Of a stretch of DNA of 35,677 bases, positions 17,314 to 26,046 are shown piece after piece (within the stretch, counting starts at the first letter, position 1; every line of letters begins with the position of its first letter). This stretch comes from Bacteroidales bacterium (GTDB lineage Bacteria > Bacteroidota > Bacteroidia > Bacteroidales > UBA932), in contig JAFYWC010000080.1 in the NCBI GenBank assembly GCA_017546585.1, forward strand, positions 1 through 35,677. The letters run 5' to 3'. The notes beneath the pieces were generated by a model, which ran no database searches, was not told the origin of the DNA, and saw nothing but the letters and a program-made list of their open reading frames with translations. A program made the position numbers and the translations under genes.

Positions 17314-18795
17314 ATGAAGAGAATCATCGCTATAACCATCTGTATAATAACCTCTCTGGCAGCCTATGCGCAGCCGCACCCTTCTGCCGAGCAGGCTCAG
17401 GCTCTCGCCGAGAGCATTGCCGCCGACCCGGCATTGGAGCAGGCTGTCGTGAGCATATGCGCCCGCACAGGCGACGGCCGCGTACTGATGGATGTAAACT
17501 CAGAAAGGATGCTTGTTCCTGCTTCGAATATGAAGCTCATCAGTACCGGCACCGCACTCCACCACTTCGGTCCGGAGCATAGATTTGAGACTGCGATAGC
17601 GCAGGACGGAGAGGTCATCAACGGAGTTCTCCACGGCAACATATATATAATCGGAGGAGGAGACCCGACTTTGGGTTCAAAGGATTCGATCGCTGTGGTT
17701 CTCGACAAGACTTTCAGCCTGTGGGAGGCCTTCATCAGAAAGGCCGGAATCAGGCAGATCAAGGGTCTGATCATAGGAGACGGACGCTGCTTCGAGGGTA
17801 TGGCGGAGGAGCCGACCTGGCTGTGGAATGACATAGGAACATATTATGGAGCCGGCACAACCGGACTTATGTTCTATGAGAATATGCAGTCTTTCTCTGT
17901 AGGTGCAGGAAAGGAACTTGGAGCACCGGTGGACATTGCTCCAAGCTACCCTGAAACGCCGTGGATGGAGTTCAGATACAACTGTACCACCGGCAAGGAG
18001 GGCACAGGAGACAGGCTCTATATGTATGCGAGCGACCTTGCTCCGGTAGCGGAGATCAGAGGAACATTCGGTCTGGACAGAGCGAGGAAACGTCTGGACT
18101 GCAGCAACAAATTCCCAGAGTACACCTGCGCAAGCTACTTCTTCAACTATCTGAAAAAGAAGGGAATAAATGCAGAAGGCTTCGCTGATACAAGGCTCCA
18201 TACCGACTGGAAGGAAGAGGGAGGAAAGACCATTCTCGGAAAGACATACTCCCCTAGCCTCAGACGTATCGCATTCGAGACCAACCACGCCAGCAACAAC
18301 CTTTTTGCTGAGACTCTGCTCAGACAGATAGGCCTCGATATGAAAGGAAGCGCATCATATGATTCATCCTATGTAGCGCTTGACAACATCCTGAAATCTC
18401 TCAAGGTAAACACAGCGAAGGGCGCACAGATCCAGGACGGTAGCGGACTTTCACGCCAGAACTATGTGTCGTCTGATTTTCTGTGCAGATTTCTGGAGTC
18501 TATGATGCAGTCGCCGTATTTCGAGGACTATGTGAACAGCCTTCCGTCTCCGGGCGGCAACGGCACGCTTCAGTATAATATGAAGGGCTACCCTGCTTCA
18601 CAGAGGGAAAGAATCAAGGTGAAGAGCGGTTCAATGAACGGCGTACGCTGCTACAGCGGCTATATCATTCCTGTGGAAGGGGCAAAAGAAGAGACCATCA
18701 TCTTTTCGATAATGGTCAACAACTGTACTTCTCCTACCTGGAAAGTAAGGCCCCTCCTCGACAAGCTGATGGGGGCCCTTTCCAGCTATAATTAA
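17314..18795 (+). CDS. dacB: D-alanyl-D-alanine carboxypeptidase/endopeptidase (PBP4, S13 family)
   Basis: A 493-residue periplasmic penicillin-binding protein. A signal peptide (MKRIIAITICIITSLAAYA) precedes a class C PBP fold with all three active-site motifs: SxxK as S71-N-M-K74, SxN as S327-N-N, and KSG as K437-S-G439. The large insertion between the first two motifs is typical of the S13 family. It trims D-Ala from, or cleaves D-Ala crosslinks in, peptidoglycan. Start: the ATG at 17314 begins the signal peptide; the frame extends to a TTG at 17290 that belongs to the -7 box. Its stop codon overlaps that of the converging DUF5723 gene by 4 bp, with no terminator between. Confidence 0.95.
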   Translation: MKRIIAITICIITSLAAYAQPHPSAEQAQALAESIAADPALEQAVVSICARTGDGRVLMDVNSERMLVPASNMKLISTGTALHHFGPEHRFETAIAQDGEVINGVLHGNIYIIGGGDPTLGSKDSIAVVLDKTFSLWEAFIRKAGIRQIKGLIIGDGRCFEGMAEEPTWLWNDIGTYYGAGTTGLMFYENMQSFSVGAGKELGAPVDIAPSYPETPWMEFRYNCTTGKEGTGDRLYMYASDLAPVAEIRGTFGLDRARKRLDCSNKFPEYTCASYFFNYLKKKGINAEGFADTRLHTDWKEEGGKTILGKTYSPSLRRIAFETNHASNNLFAETLLRQIGLDMKGSASYDSSYVALDNILKSLKVNTAKGAQIQDGSGLSRQNYVSSDFLCRFLESMMQSPYFEDYVNSLPSPGGNGTLQYNMKGYPASQRERIKVKSGSMNGVRCYSGYIIPVEGAKEETIIFSIMVNNCTSPTWKVRPLLDKLMGALSSYN

Positions 18796-20258
18796 CGTCC
18801 GTGCTTTGAACCGAATGCCAGTGAAAGTCCGAAGTTGAGATTGAGTCTCCAGGACATCGGCAGATAAAGGTGTTCGTGTCCCTTTGCGGCAAGTGCCTCC
18901 GGCATTTCCATAAGACCGTCAAGGATCGGTGCTGACACCCACTCTGCAGGGATATAGTCACCTCCTATGAAGAGGTTGATTCCGGATTTCGGTGTCAGTT
19001 CGAGAATCCATCCCAATGTACTTGCTGTATTAAGGAATGAATAGTTCACTCCAAGGGCGAGCCACTTCATCGGCTTTGCATTGAGTGAAGCAGTGAGTTC
19101 CTGTCTGTAATAACTGTGGCTGAATCTTCCCGAATAGAGAAGGCCGGCGCTCATTTTCCTCCAAAGGAAAGGCACCTCGACACCCGCATAGACACGTGGC
19201 ATTGTGGATCTTGCGAACTTTGACGGCGCATCTTCTTCATTGAGGTTCATCAGTTCAGCTTTGGCGTTCTCTACAAACTCATCCAACGAAGCCTCGAAGT
19301 CGTAATCCGCATTCACATTCTGGAATCCCGCCCACTCCACTGTTCCTGCTGTAGAGTAAGCAGCCATAGCCTTTGTGTCGTAATGGATCATACCGAGGTC
19401 TGTAACGGCTGCCGATACTGAAAGTCCGTCGAAGAGGCTTCCAACGCTGAGTTTCCACTCCACTCCGAGATCCATCGAGTATCCGAATCCTGCAAGTGCT
19501 TTGTTCTGAATGAACCTTTCCAGATCGAACTCTGCAGTAGGAATCATTTCACCTTCAGGGGTATAGACATCAAGTCCCTGCATAGCAGTGTATGCATAGC
19601 CTTCTGTTTCGGCTGTCCACTTGTCTTTTCCCGTAGTCAGGCGCACGTTCTCAAGATTCACGGCAGCATAGGCTACCGGTGCTATGAAACGCACCTTTCC
19701 GCCGACGCGGAGTCCTTCGATGATCTCTCTCGAATATCCCAGGGCAGCGCTTACTGAAGCGGTGGCGTATGCGTTTACATTGGCGATATTGAAGCTCTGG
19801 CCTTCTGTGCCTGTTCCCTGCTTCACAAACATAAAGAGATCTCGAGGAAGGTCCACATCCAAGCCTGCATTCACCGAAACGTCAAATGTCCAGTAGGACT
19901 TCGGTCCACCGAAGAAACCGAAGTTGACAAGGTTGGTCTGAGCCTCGACATCAAGATGAGGATGCTTTGCAAGAGCCTTGTCGAACTGCTCCACAGAAAT
20001 GCTCGGATGAAGGAAGGTAAGCATCTCGCCGTTAGACGGATACAGGAAGGTCGGGATGTCAAGGTTGGACATCACGCCTGCAGAAATGTTTCCCACACCC
20101 GGTATCTGGAAATAGCCTGAACGCGGAGCGAAAGCCGGGTTCATCTTGTTCCTGTTGACTGAGTTGTCAAGGAAGTAACTTCCCTTGAGGGTCTGTGCTC
20201 CTGCTGTCAAAGGAAGCAGAAGCATAGCGGTCAATATGATTATGATGTTTCTTTTCAT
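18792..20258 (-). CDS. DUF5723 family outer-membrane protein
   Basis: A 488-residue exported protein. The signal peptide (MKRNIIIILTAMLLLPLTAGA) is followed by SYFLDNSVNRNKMNPAFAP, a start typical of DUF5723 proteins, then alternating amphipathic β-strands rich in Tyr/Gly/Phe (for example LGVNYSFLNTASTLGWILEL near the C-terminus), which suggests an outer-membrane barrel of the FadL/PorV-like kind. Its ATG overlaps the stop codon of the upstream giant lipoprotein gene (TAATG), so the two are translationally coupled, third and second genes of the radA operon. A shared complex at the outer membrane is a reasonable inference. The function of DUF5723 proteins is not established to my knowledge. 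The 3' end overlaps dacB by 4 bp, tail to tail. Confidence 0.75.
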   Translation of the reverse strand: MKRNIIIILTAMLLLPLTAGAQTLKGSYFLDNSVNRNKMNPAFAPRSGYFQIPGVGNISAGVMSNLDIPTFLYPSNGEMLTFLHPSISVEQFDKALAKHPHLDVEAQTNLVNFGFFGGPKSYWTFDVSVNAGLDVDLPRDLFMFVKQGTGTEGQSFNIANVNAYATASVSAALGYSREIIEGLRVGGKVRFIAPVAYAAVNLENVRLTTGKDKWTAETEGYAYTAMQGLDVYTPEGEMIPTAEFDLERFIQNKALAGFGYSMDLGVEWKLSVGSLFDGLSVSAAVTDLGMIHYDTKAMAAYSTAGTVEWAGFQNVNADYDFEASLDEFVENAKAELMNLNEEDAPSKFARSTMPRVYAGVEVPFLWRKMSAGLLYSGRFSHSYYRQELTASLNAKPMKWLALGVNYSFLNTASTLGWILELTPKSGINLFIGGDYIPAEWVSAPILDGLMEMPEALAAKGHEHLYLPMSWRLNLNFGLSLAFGSKHGR

Positions 20259-23200
20259 TACTCGTCCTCCTCTCCGTTTTCAATGAAATCCCTGACGTCT
20301 ACTGTGACACCTTCCGGCACGAGGGCCTGAAGCACTGCCTTGACATATGTTTCTTCTGTAATCGGAGCTCCGTGTCCGACTGATCTAGCCTTGAAGTTCA
20401 GTTCTACGGCATCGATCTCAGGCAGATCGGCGCCCTTCTTCTTGGCCATCTTGAGATAGAGTTCGGTCTTCACTGCAGACCCGTCAAGGTTGCCGCCCTT
20501 GATGACCTGCTCTCCCGAACCTCCTTCAAGGTCGATCACTCTGCCCTCGGCGTCAAGCAAACGCGCCTTAAGGTCGAGTTCGAACGGAAGGCTGCTCTCG
20601 ATCTCTCCTGTGAGCACAAGGTTTCCGGTCTGGAAGATTGTGCTGACAATCGGATCGATGCCGCTCAAAGTATCTCTGAATTCGAACTTGAATTCCTCGC
20701 CGATGAGCAATGGGATGTCAAGCGCATAGTCGGCTTTGAGGATGTAGTCAGCCTCCGGAAGAAGTTCACATTCCTGCTCCGGATCCGTTCCTGCATTTAC
20801 GCTCATCTTTATACTGTCAGGAAGGTTTCTGATGAGGTCAAGGATAGGAATTTCCTGGAATGTGTATCCTTCAGGACAGCAGTCACGGTTTGCTCCAAGC
20901 CAATATCTTGTCTTTCTCGGCTGATCCACCGATGTCGCCTTAAGCGCCTCAAGTTTCACCTTTATCGCCTCGGATGCCTCGCCGTCGTAGTATGGAATGA
21001 ACTCCGCCTCTGCAGTTGCCGAGATGGCGAGGTTGGTTTCAAGATCAATCGCCAGATGAACGTGAGCCAGGTCAATTGTTGTCTGGAAGTTGTCGCCGTT
21101 GATGGTCGACTTCAGTTCAGTAACATCCAGCGATGTGCTTATAGGGTCGATATGATAGTCGACCTTTCCGGTCACCTTTGATATTGTGATGTTTCTGATG
21201 GCTGCATCGAATCTTACTGTATGCTTCTTGTCCATCCATTCATCCGGATCGACCTCAAGGTCAGCCAATGTCACGACACCGTCCACAACCACCTTTTCCA
21301 TAATGGCCTCGTCAGCCCTGAGGTCCACACCGGTAAGGTCGAGAGCATCAATCTTTATAGGATCCAGAACTATCTTCTTGTCTTTGTCGAGACTGCCCTG
21401 TATATGGATCATACCGGACTCGTCTCTCACACCCTCGCCAAGGACGATGAGGTCAGGAAGGTCCACCTTGAAATCAAGTTCGAGGGTAGCGTTTCCTACG
21501 TCAGGAAGGGATGACGCATCAAGGCTGATCTCAGCGTATGCGTCTCCAAGTTCAACCCTGCCGATCGAGATGATCTCATCCGGCAACTGTCCAGGCTGGA
21601 AGATTTCCACCTCAACCTCTTCTGTGATATTGCAGCTGTACTGGTTGAGAGAGAAACTTGACGGAACGAGTTCCGGAATATGAACTTTGACAACGAATCT
21701 CGGATCTGCCGCAGCAAGGTCTTCGATGTCTTTCTTATGAACTGTGCAGGCGCCCACGCCCACTGTTCCATCTACTCTTATGACTCCCATAGCATAGCAC
21801 TTGTCTCCCTCCTTGACAGGATCGATCACCAGACGGTCGATAGGGAGTTCGATATGCGAAGGAATGTTGTTGACGAAGGTCAAGGTATTTGACGAGACGT
21901 CGTAGCTGTACTCGGAAGGAACGTCCTTGAGTCTCAGAAGTTCAGGGATGCAGATTGTGATGCCGTCTTTGACAGGGCCAAGCGGAAGAACAGTCTCAGG
22001 CATAGTCACGTCAATTGTAATCACCGGATTTCCAGCAGGATAGACCACCACTTCGCCAGTCTCAAGAAGGGCTTCAGGAACCTCCTCTTTAATGGTCCTG
22101 GTGATGGCCACCGGATATTCGTAACCTTCGATGACTGCCGCATAGTCAGCTACCTCCAATATTCCGGTAGCCTTTACAGTAAGTTTCGCGTCATCTTCCA
22201 CATCGACGGTGATGTCATCCGTGTTGATGGTTCCCTGCACCACTGCCTTCGCCTTCACCTCGATGGTTTCGTCGATGGTGATCTTTCCGTTCACAGGGTC
22301 AGGAAGGGTGATCCTTCCTATCTTTATCTGATCGGTGAAGCCTTTTGAAAGGTCAACGTCTTTGTAGACAAGTTTTCCTCCGGCAGCGCCGTCCACCTCT
22401 ACTCCTTCAGGGAAGGTGACTTCAAGGGTCTCAAGCGTAAGTTCCAGTCCCTCAAATCTTTCTACATTCTCTGTCGCAATTGTGAACTCAATGAAAGAGT
22501 CGTCTGTAAGTTCTATATAGTCGACTCTCGACACTCCGTCAGGCAAGTCGATAGGATCAAGGTCGAACTTGACCACCTCTGATCTCTCGACAGACACCGG
22601 ATCTATGACCGCTTTCACATAGTCGATCTCGAAATCGATGAACTCCACATAAAGTTCGAAAAAGGTCTCTGTGTATCCACAATTGGCGATATGGTTTGTT
22701 GTAGTCTTTACATTGTTGTATATCGGCGTGCCTATCACTGTCAGATCGATCTGTTTGTCAAGCACAAGGCGACCGTCGCCGTCATATCTCCAGTCATCAT
22801 CATTAAGAACTACAGACTCGATACCGTATTCCTTGGTGATCGAGCCACCTGTCGCAGGCATAGCGAAATCAGCAAGAATATGATTCATTCCCACCTGCTG
22901 CGAACTGCTTTGATCGGTAAGGTGGAAAATGTCGCTGACATCAAGATCCACATAAGGATTGATTGTTCCCGCAGTAAGCAAGGACTGCGTCATTTCCAGT
23001 GTGATCCTGACTCTGGCATTCTCCTTCATCACGACCTCCTCGATGGCACGCACACCCTCCGGCATAGTCATCTCGAACTCAAGATCATAGGATTTCGGTC
23101 CGAAAGACTCTGCGATTGTGATCGGAAGATCTGGGATGACCACAGTAGGATCGATGTTTATTTCAACGTCATTTCTATATGCCTCCGGAATTACGAAGCC

Positions 23201-23776
23201 CTCAGGAATGGAAACGAGGGTCTCCTTGTGGTGGATTGTCTCGACATCCACTTTGAGGACCTCCGGATCAATGGCATATTTATACACCTCCGCTCCATAG
23301 GAGTAATTGCCGTCGATGACGCCCTTCGAGAGTTGCGGCACCTTGAATTCTTCGGTGAGCCTCTCTTCGAAGATCTCGTTGACGGCTTCTATCTTCACAT
23401 CGGACACATCCACATCCGACAATGTGAACGTAAAGTCCCTGGAGAGGTCGATGTCATCCATCCTCACCATTTCCTTCAGAAGAGACAGAGAGTCGGAAAA
23501 GTCATATGAATCAGCATAATAGATGGAGTAGACTCCGTCTTCCCTCGCCTTGAGGTACTGCTGATACTCCTCGTCGAGCATAGACACGAGGTCCTTCACC
23601 TTGATGACATCGGTCGTGCCGACAGGAATGACGACACCCTCCTGGAAGATGTTGACTTCCAGATTTATCTTGTCTTCGTCTATCACATATTCCTTGTTGA
23701 CGCACGAAGCCGCAGCGAACAGCATTGGCAGCAGTGCCAGTGCATTCGCGATGTGTCTGAATATTGATCTGTTCAT
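20258..23776 (-). CDS. Giant β-rich secreted lipoprotein of unknown function
   Basis: A 1172-residue acidic protein that I do not recognise. The signal MNRSIFRHIANALALLPM runs on into LFAAASC, giving a lipobox with C25. The rest is almost entirely short β-strand patterns rich in Val/Ile/Asp/Glu/Pro, consistent with many β-sandwich modules. A recurring phrase of the form LP(D/E)xVxxVxxVxL is visible near residues 237 (MPEGVRAIEEVV), 410 (LPDGVSRVDYIEL), 489 (LPDPVNGKITI) and 729 (LPDEIISIGRVEL), suggesting internal duplication. Cysteines are few, with a late cluster (CCPEGY). The start at 23776 gives the lipoprotein signal and a 14-nt gap after radA; the longer frame would overlap radA. Translational coupling (TAATG) to the DUF5723 gene suggests a surface or outer-membrane complex, perhaps adhesive or structural. 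No enzymatic motif is seen. Confidence 0.85.
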   Translation of the reverse strand: MNRSIFRHIANALALLPMLFAAASCVNKEYVIDEDKINLEVNIFQEGVVIPVGTTDVIKVKDLVSMLDEEYQQYLKAREDGVYSIYYADSYDFSDSLSLLKEMVRMDDIDLSRDFTFTLSDVDVSDVKIEAVNEIFEERLTEEFKVPQLSKGVIDGNYSYGAEVYKYAIDPEVLKVDVETIHHKETLVSIPEGFVIPEAYRNDVEINIDPTVVIPDLPITIAESFGPKSYDLEFEMTMPEGVRAIEEVVMKENARVRITLEMTQSLLTAGTINPYVDLDVSDIFHLTDQSSSQQVGMNHILADFAMPATGGSITKEYGIESVVLNDDDWRYDGDGRLVLDKQIDLTVIGTPIYNNVKTTTNHIANCGYTETFFELYVEFIDFEIDYVKAVIDPVSVERSEVVKFDLDPIDLPDGVSRVDYIELTDDSFIEFTIATENVERFEGLELTLETLEVTFPEGVEVDGAAGGKLVYKDVDLSKGFTDQIKIGRITLPDPVNGKITIDETIEVKAKAVVQGTINTDDITVDVEDDAKLTVKATGILEVADYAAVIEGYEYPVAITRTIKEEVPEALLETGEVVVYPAGNPVITIDVTMPETVLPLGPVKDGITICIPELLRLKDVPSEYSYDVSSNTLTFVNNIPSHIELPIDRLVIDPVKEGDKCYAMGVIRVDGTVGVGACTVHKKDIEDLAAADPRFVVKVHIPELVPSSFSLNQYSCNITEEVEVEIFQPGQLPDEIISIGRVELGDAYAEISLDASSLPDVGNATLELDFKVDLPDLIVLGEGVRDESGMIHIQGSLDKDKKIVLDPIKIDALDLTGVDLRADEAIMEKVVVDGVVTLADLEVDPDEWMDKKHTVRFDAAIRNITISKVTGKVDYHIDPISTSLDVTELKSTINGDNFQTTIDLAHVHLAIDLETNLAISATAEAEFIPYYDGEASEAIKVKLEALKATSVDQPRKTRYWLGANRDCCPEGYTFQEIPILDLIRNLPDSIKMSVNAGTDPEQECELLPEADYILKADYALDIPLLIGEEFKFEFRDTLSGIDPIVSTIFQTGNLVLTGEIESSLPFELDLKARLLDAEGRVIDLEGGSGEQVIKGGNLDGSAVKTELYLKMAKKKGADLPEIDAVELNFKARSVGHGAPITEETYVKAVLQALVPEGVTVDVRDFIENGEEDE

Positions 23777-23790
23777 AAGGGATTTGATTA

Positions 23791-25161
23791 TCAGTTGCGG
23801 AAAAGGGTGCGGCAAAGAGCCGGAACGTCACCCACCTTTATCACTTCTATTCCTTCCGGAGTCTGTTCGAGACTGCTGAAAGAAGAAACATATATCTTCT
23901 TGAATCCGATTCTCGCAGCTTCCATCACTCTGCGGTCAGTCTGCGATACCGGGCGGATCTCGCCGCTAAGGCCGATCTCGCCCGCGAAGCAGACGTCGGA
24001 CGGGATGGCGAAATCGAAATTGGACGAGAGGATTGCGCTGACTATCGCAAGGTCGCAGGCCGGATCGTTGACTTTGAGGCCTCCCGCCATATTGAGGAAG
24101 ACGTCCTTGACTCCGAGTTTGAAGCCGGCGCGTTTCTCGAGCACTGCGAGGAGCATATTGAGACGGCGCACGTCGAAGCCGGTGGCGCTGCGCTGCGGAG
24201 TGCCGTAGGCGGCGGAGCTGACAAGCGCCTGCACCTCGATGAGGAACGGGCGTGTGCCGTCGAGCATCGCGCTGACCGCTACTCCACTGAGGCCCTCCTC
24301 GTGCATCGGGATGAGCATTTCAGAAGGGTTGCTCACTTCGCGGAGTCCCTTGCCGGTCATCTCGAAGACAGCGAGTTCGGATGTGGATCCGAAGCGGTTC
24401 TTGATGCTTCTGAGAAGTCTGTATGTGCCACGGTTTTCGCCTTCGAACTGAAGGACTACGTCGACTATATGCTCGAGGACTTTAGGTCCTGCTATGCTTC
24501 CTTCCTTTGTGATGTGTCCGATGAGGATCACCGGTACGCCTGTCTCCTTTGCGAATCTGAGGAGCATTGCGGCAGTCTCACGGATCTGTGTCACCGAACC
24601 TGGAGAGGATTCGATGTTCTGGGAGTACATTGTCTGGACAGAGTCCACCACCATCAGGTCTGGCATTATGGATCTTGCTTCAGCGATGATGTTCTCCATC
24701 AGCGTTTCGCTGTAAATCAGGCAGTTGGTATCATCTCCACCGATGCGTGCCGCTCTGAGCTTGACCTGGCGGCAGCTTTCCTCACCTGTGACATAGAGAG
24801 TCTTGAGGTTCGGACAGTGAAGAGGAATCTGAAGAGAAAGAGTGGACTTTCCGATGCCCGGCTCACCTCCGATGAGGACAAGCGAGCCTTCTACAAGGCC
24901 ACCGCCGAGGATTCTGTCCACTTCTCCGTTATTGAGAGATATTCTGTTTTCCACTGACGAATCTATGTCCGAAAGCGGCATAGGCTTATGGCCGGAAGAC
25001 GGCACCGACACGGCTACAGGACTCTGCTTCTTGCCTGTCGCCACAGTCTCTTCCACCATTGTATTCCACTCCCCGCAGGCAGGACATCTGCCCATCCATT
25101 TCGGACTCTCGTTTCCACACTCTTTGCAGAACCAAACTGTCTTTGTCTTTACCGATGCCAT
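23791..25161 (-). CDS. radA: DNA repair protein RadA
   Basis: A 456-residue cytosolic RecA-like ATPase that drives branch migration of recombination intermediates. Features in order: N-terminal zinc finger C12-x2-C15...C26-x2-C29 (FCKECG, CPACGEW), Walker A GGEPGIGKSTL near residue 98, Walker B DLMVVDSVQTM, the RadA-specific SIKNRFGSTSE motif near 255, and a C-terminal Lon-like domain including AGEIGLSGEIRPV. Length is the usual one (E. coli 460). It is the first gene of an operon with the giant lipoprotein and the DUF5723 protein; the pairing of a repair gene with surface proteins is probably only positional. A -7 box TATATTTG lies at 25187-25180. Confidence 0.97.
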   Translation of the reverse strand: MASVKTKTVWFCKECGNESPKWMGRCPACGEWNTMVEETVATGKKQSPVAVSVPSSGHKPMPLSDIDSSVENRISLNNGEVDRILGGGLVEGSLVLIGGEPGIGKSTLSLQIPLHCPNLKTLYVTGEESCRQVKLRAARIGGDDTNCLIYSETLMENIIAEARSIMPDLMVVDSVQTMYSQNIESSPGSVTQIRETAAMLLRFAKETGVPVILIGHITKEGSIAGPKVLEHIVDVVLQFEGENRGTYRLLRSIKNRFGSTSELAVFEMTGKGLREVSNPSEMLIPMHEEGLSGVAVSAMLDGTRPFLIEVQALVSSAAYGTPQRSATGFDVRRLNMLLAVLEKRAGFKLGVKDVFLNMAGGLKVNDPACDLAIVSAILSSNFDFAIPSDVCFAGEIGLSGEIRPVSQTDRRVMEAARIGFKKIYVSSFSSLEQTPEGIEVIKVGDVPALCRTLFRN

Positions 25162-25179
25162 AATACGTCTAATTTCTTA

Positions 25180-25187
25180 CAAATATA
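25180..25187 (-). promoter_or_regulatory. -7 promoter box of the radA operon
   Basis: TATATTTG on the minus strand (25187-25180), 18 nt before the radA ATG. A CAAA (TTTG on the minus strand) at 25211-25214 is 23 nt away, inside the A run of the upstream terminator, so the -33 element is uncertain. Confidence 0.5.
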
Positions 25188-25211
25188 ATGAAAGATGGGA
25201 GGAATAGGAAC

Positions 25212-25246
25212 AAAAAAAAGATATTGTTAGGTCGTAACAATATCTT
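25212..25246 (-). terminator. Rho-independent terminator of the cysteine-rich lipoprotein gene
   Basis: Read on the minus strand, AAGATATTGTT and AACAATATCTT form a perfect 11-bp stem with a 7-nt loop, followed directly by eight T. It lies 36 nt after the stop codon and separates this gene from radA downstream. Confidence 0.9.
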
Positions 25247-25282
25247 GGCAGTGACGGATTCCCGTCGTATGCAGCAGAAAAA

Positions 25283-25498
25283 TTACTCTGCTACTACTAC
25301 TGTGTCGCAAGTAGCAGTGCTGTCGCAGCAAGCCTTAGTCTCGCAGTTTGCGCACTTTGTTGAATCGCAGCACTCAGTGCAAGCCTTCTCACAAGCGTCA
25401 CAAGCCTCACAAGCCTCAGTTGAGTTGTTGTTGCAAGCGCAAGATGCAGCAGCGAACATAGCTGCAGCTACTGCCATAGAAACGAAAAACTTCTTCAT
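25283..25498 (-). CDS. Small cysteine-rich lipoprotein (13 Cys in 71 residues)
   Basis: The signal MKKFFVSMAVAAAMFAAASC gives a lipobox with C20. The mature part of about 52 residues contains 13 cysteines including the lipidated one, mostly as CxxC and CC pairs: ACEACDACEKACTECC, KCANC, KACC. The rest is small, acidic or polar, with no aromatic residues, which resembles metallothionein-like metal binders; metal binding is inferred. The ATG at 25498 is preferred over a GTG two codons upstream because it directly begins the basic signal sequence. It has a consensus promoter (25539-25569) and its own perfect terminator, so it is a monocistronic and probably highly expressed gene. A 9-bp tandem repeat encodes part of the Ala-Cys-Glu/Asp pattern. 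Alternatives are a disulphide-rich small lipoprotein, bacteriocin-like or redox protein. I know no named family for it. Confidence 0.82.
   Translation of the reverse strand: MKKFFVSMAVAAAMFAAASCACNNNSTEACEACDACEKACTECCDSTKCANCETKACCDSTATCDTVVVAE
25390..25416 (-). repeat. 9-bp tandem repeat encoding E/D-A-C
   Basis: Three consecutive copies of a 9-mer (CACAAGCCT on the plus strand, the first with one change) encode EAC, EAC, DAC inside the cysteine-rich lipoprotein. Gain or loss of units would change the number of CxxC motifs in frame. Confidence 0.75.
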
Positions 25499-25538
25499 AA
25501 TCACTAATAATTAATAGGGTTAATATATTACACCGCGG

Positions 25539-25569
25539 CAAAGGTAATCATTTATCTGTCAAGTTCAAA
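25539..25569 (-). promoter_or_regulatory. Consensus promoter of the cysteine-rich lipoprotein gene
   Basis: TTTG (25569-25566), exactly 19 nt, then TACCTTTG (25546-25539) on the minus strand. The match and spacing equal those of the 23S rRNA and tRNA promoters in this window. The -33 element lies inside the 3' end of the upstream phosphoesterase gene. Confidence 0.75.
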
Positions 25570-26046
25570 AACCTCCATATCGAAAATTTTACCGTTTTCG
25601 ATCCTGAAGCGGATTGCAGTCCTTACAATGTGGAATCCCTGGATGCCTGCAGCGCCCGGATTTATGACGAGCATATTCCTCTTGGGATCTCTTACGACTT
25701 TGAGGATGTGCGAATGGCCGCATACGAAAAGGTCCGGTTTGTACTCGTCCAGAAGTTTTCCTGCGCGGCTGTCATAGCGGCCGGGATAGCCTCCGATATG
25801 GGTCATCAGCACCTTGAGGCCCTCGCATTCGAAGAAGCGGTGGATAGGGTGGGTGTAACGGAGGTTATAGTTGTCTGCGTTGCCGGCGACGCCGAGGAGG
25901 GGTTTGAAGGCCGCCAGCTCTGCTGCGAGGCCTTCGCCCCCTCCGAAGTCGCCGGCGTGCCAGATCTCGTCGACCGGTTCCAGAAATTCACGGAACTGTT
26001 CGCTGAACACTCCGTGAGTATCCGATATGACACCTATGTATTTCAT
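25552..26046 (-). CDS. YfcE-family metallophosphoesterase
   Basis: A 164-residue cytosolic phosphodiesterase of the YfcE/MJ0936 type. The dimetal motifs are complete: ISDTHG (D9, H11), WHAGDFG, GNAD, MTHIGG and CGHSH. Length is typical. The natural substrate of such enzymes is usually unclear; members hydrolyse model phosphodiesters. Its ATG overlaps the stop codon of the acyltransferase gene (TAATG), so the two are translationally coupled. The promoter of the cysteine-rich lipoprotein begins within its last codons. Confidence 0.92.
   Translation of the reverse strand: MKYIGVISDTHGVFSEQFREFLEPVDEIWHAGDFGGGEGLAAELAAFKPLLGVAGNADNYNLRYTHPIHRFFECEGLKVLMTHIGGYPGRYDSRAGKLLDEYKPDLFVCGHSHILKVVRDPKRNMLVINPGAAGIQGFHIVRTAIRFRIENGKIFDMEVFELDR

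Noticed and set aside
22691-23509. 272-codon plus-strand frame opposite the giant lipoprotein
   Set aside because: The minus strand has a lipoprotein signal, continuous β-rich coding sequence and operon context. The plus frame is His/Arg/Cys-rich without a start signal.
25188-25514. 108-codon plus-strand frame with Ser/Gln/Ala repeats opposite the cysteine-rich lipoprotein
   Set aside because: The minus strand has a promoter, a lipobox and a terminator at the right places. The plus frame begins inside the radA promoter region, runs through the terminator and has no promoter of its own.
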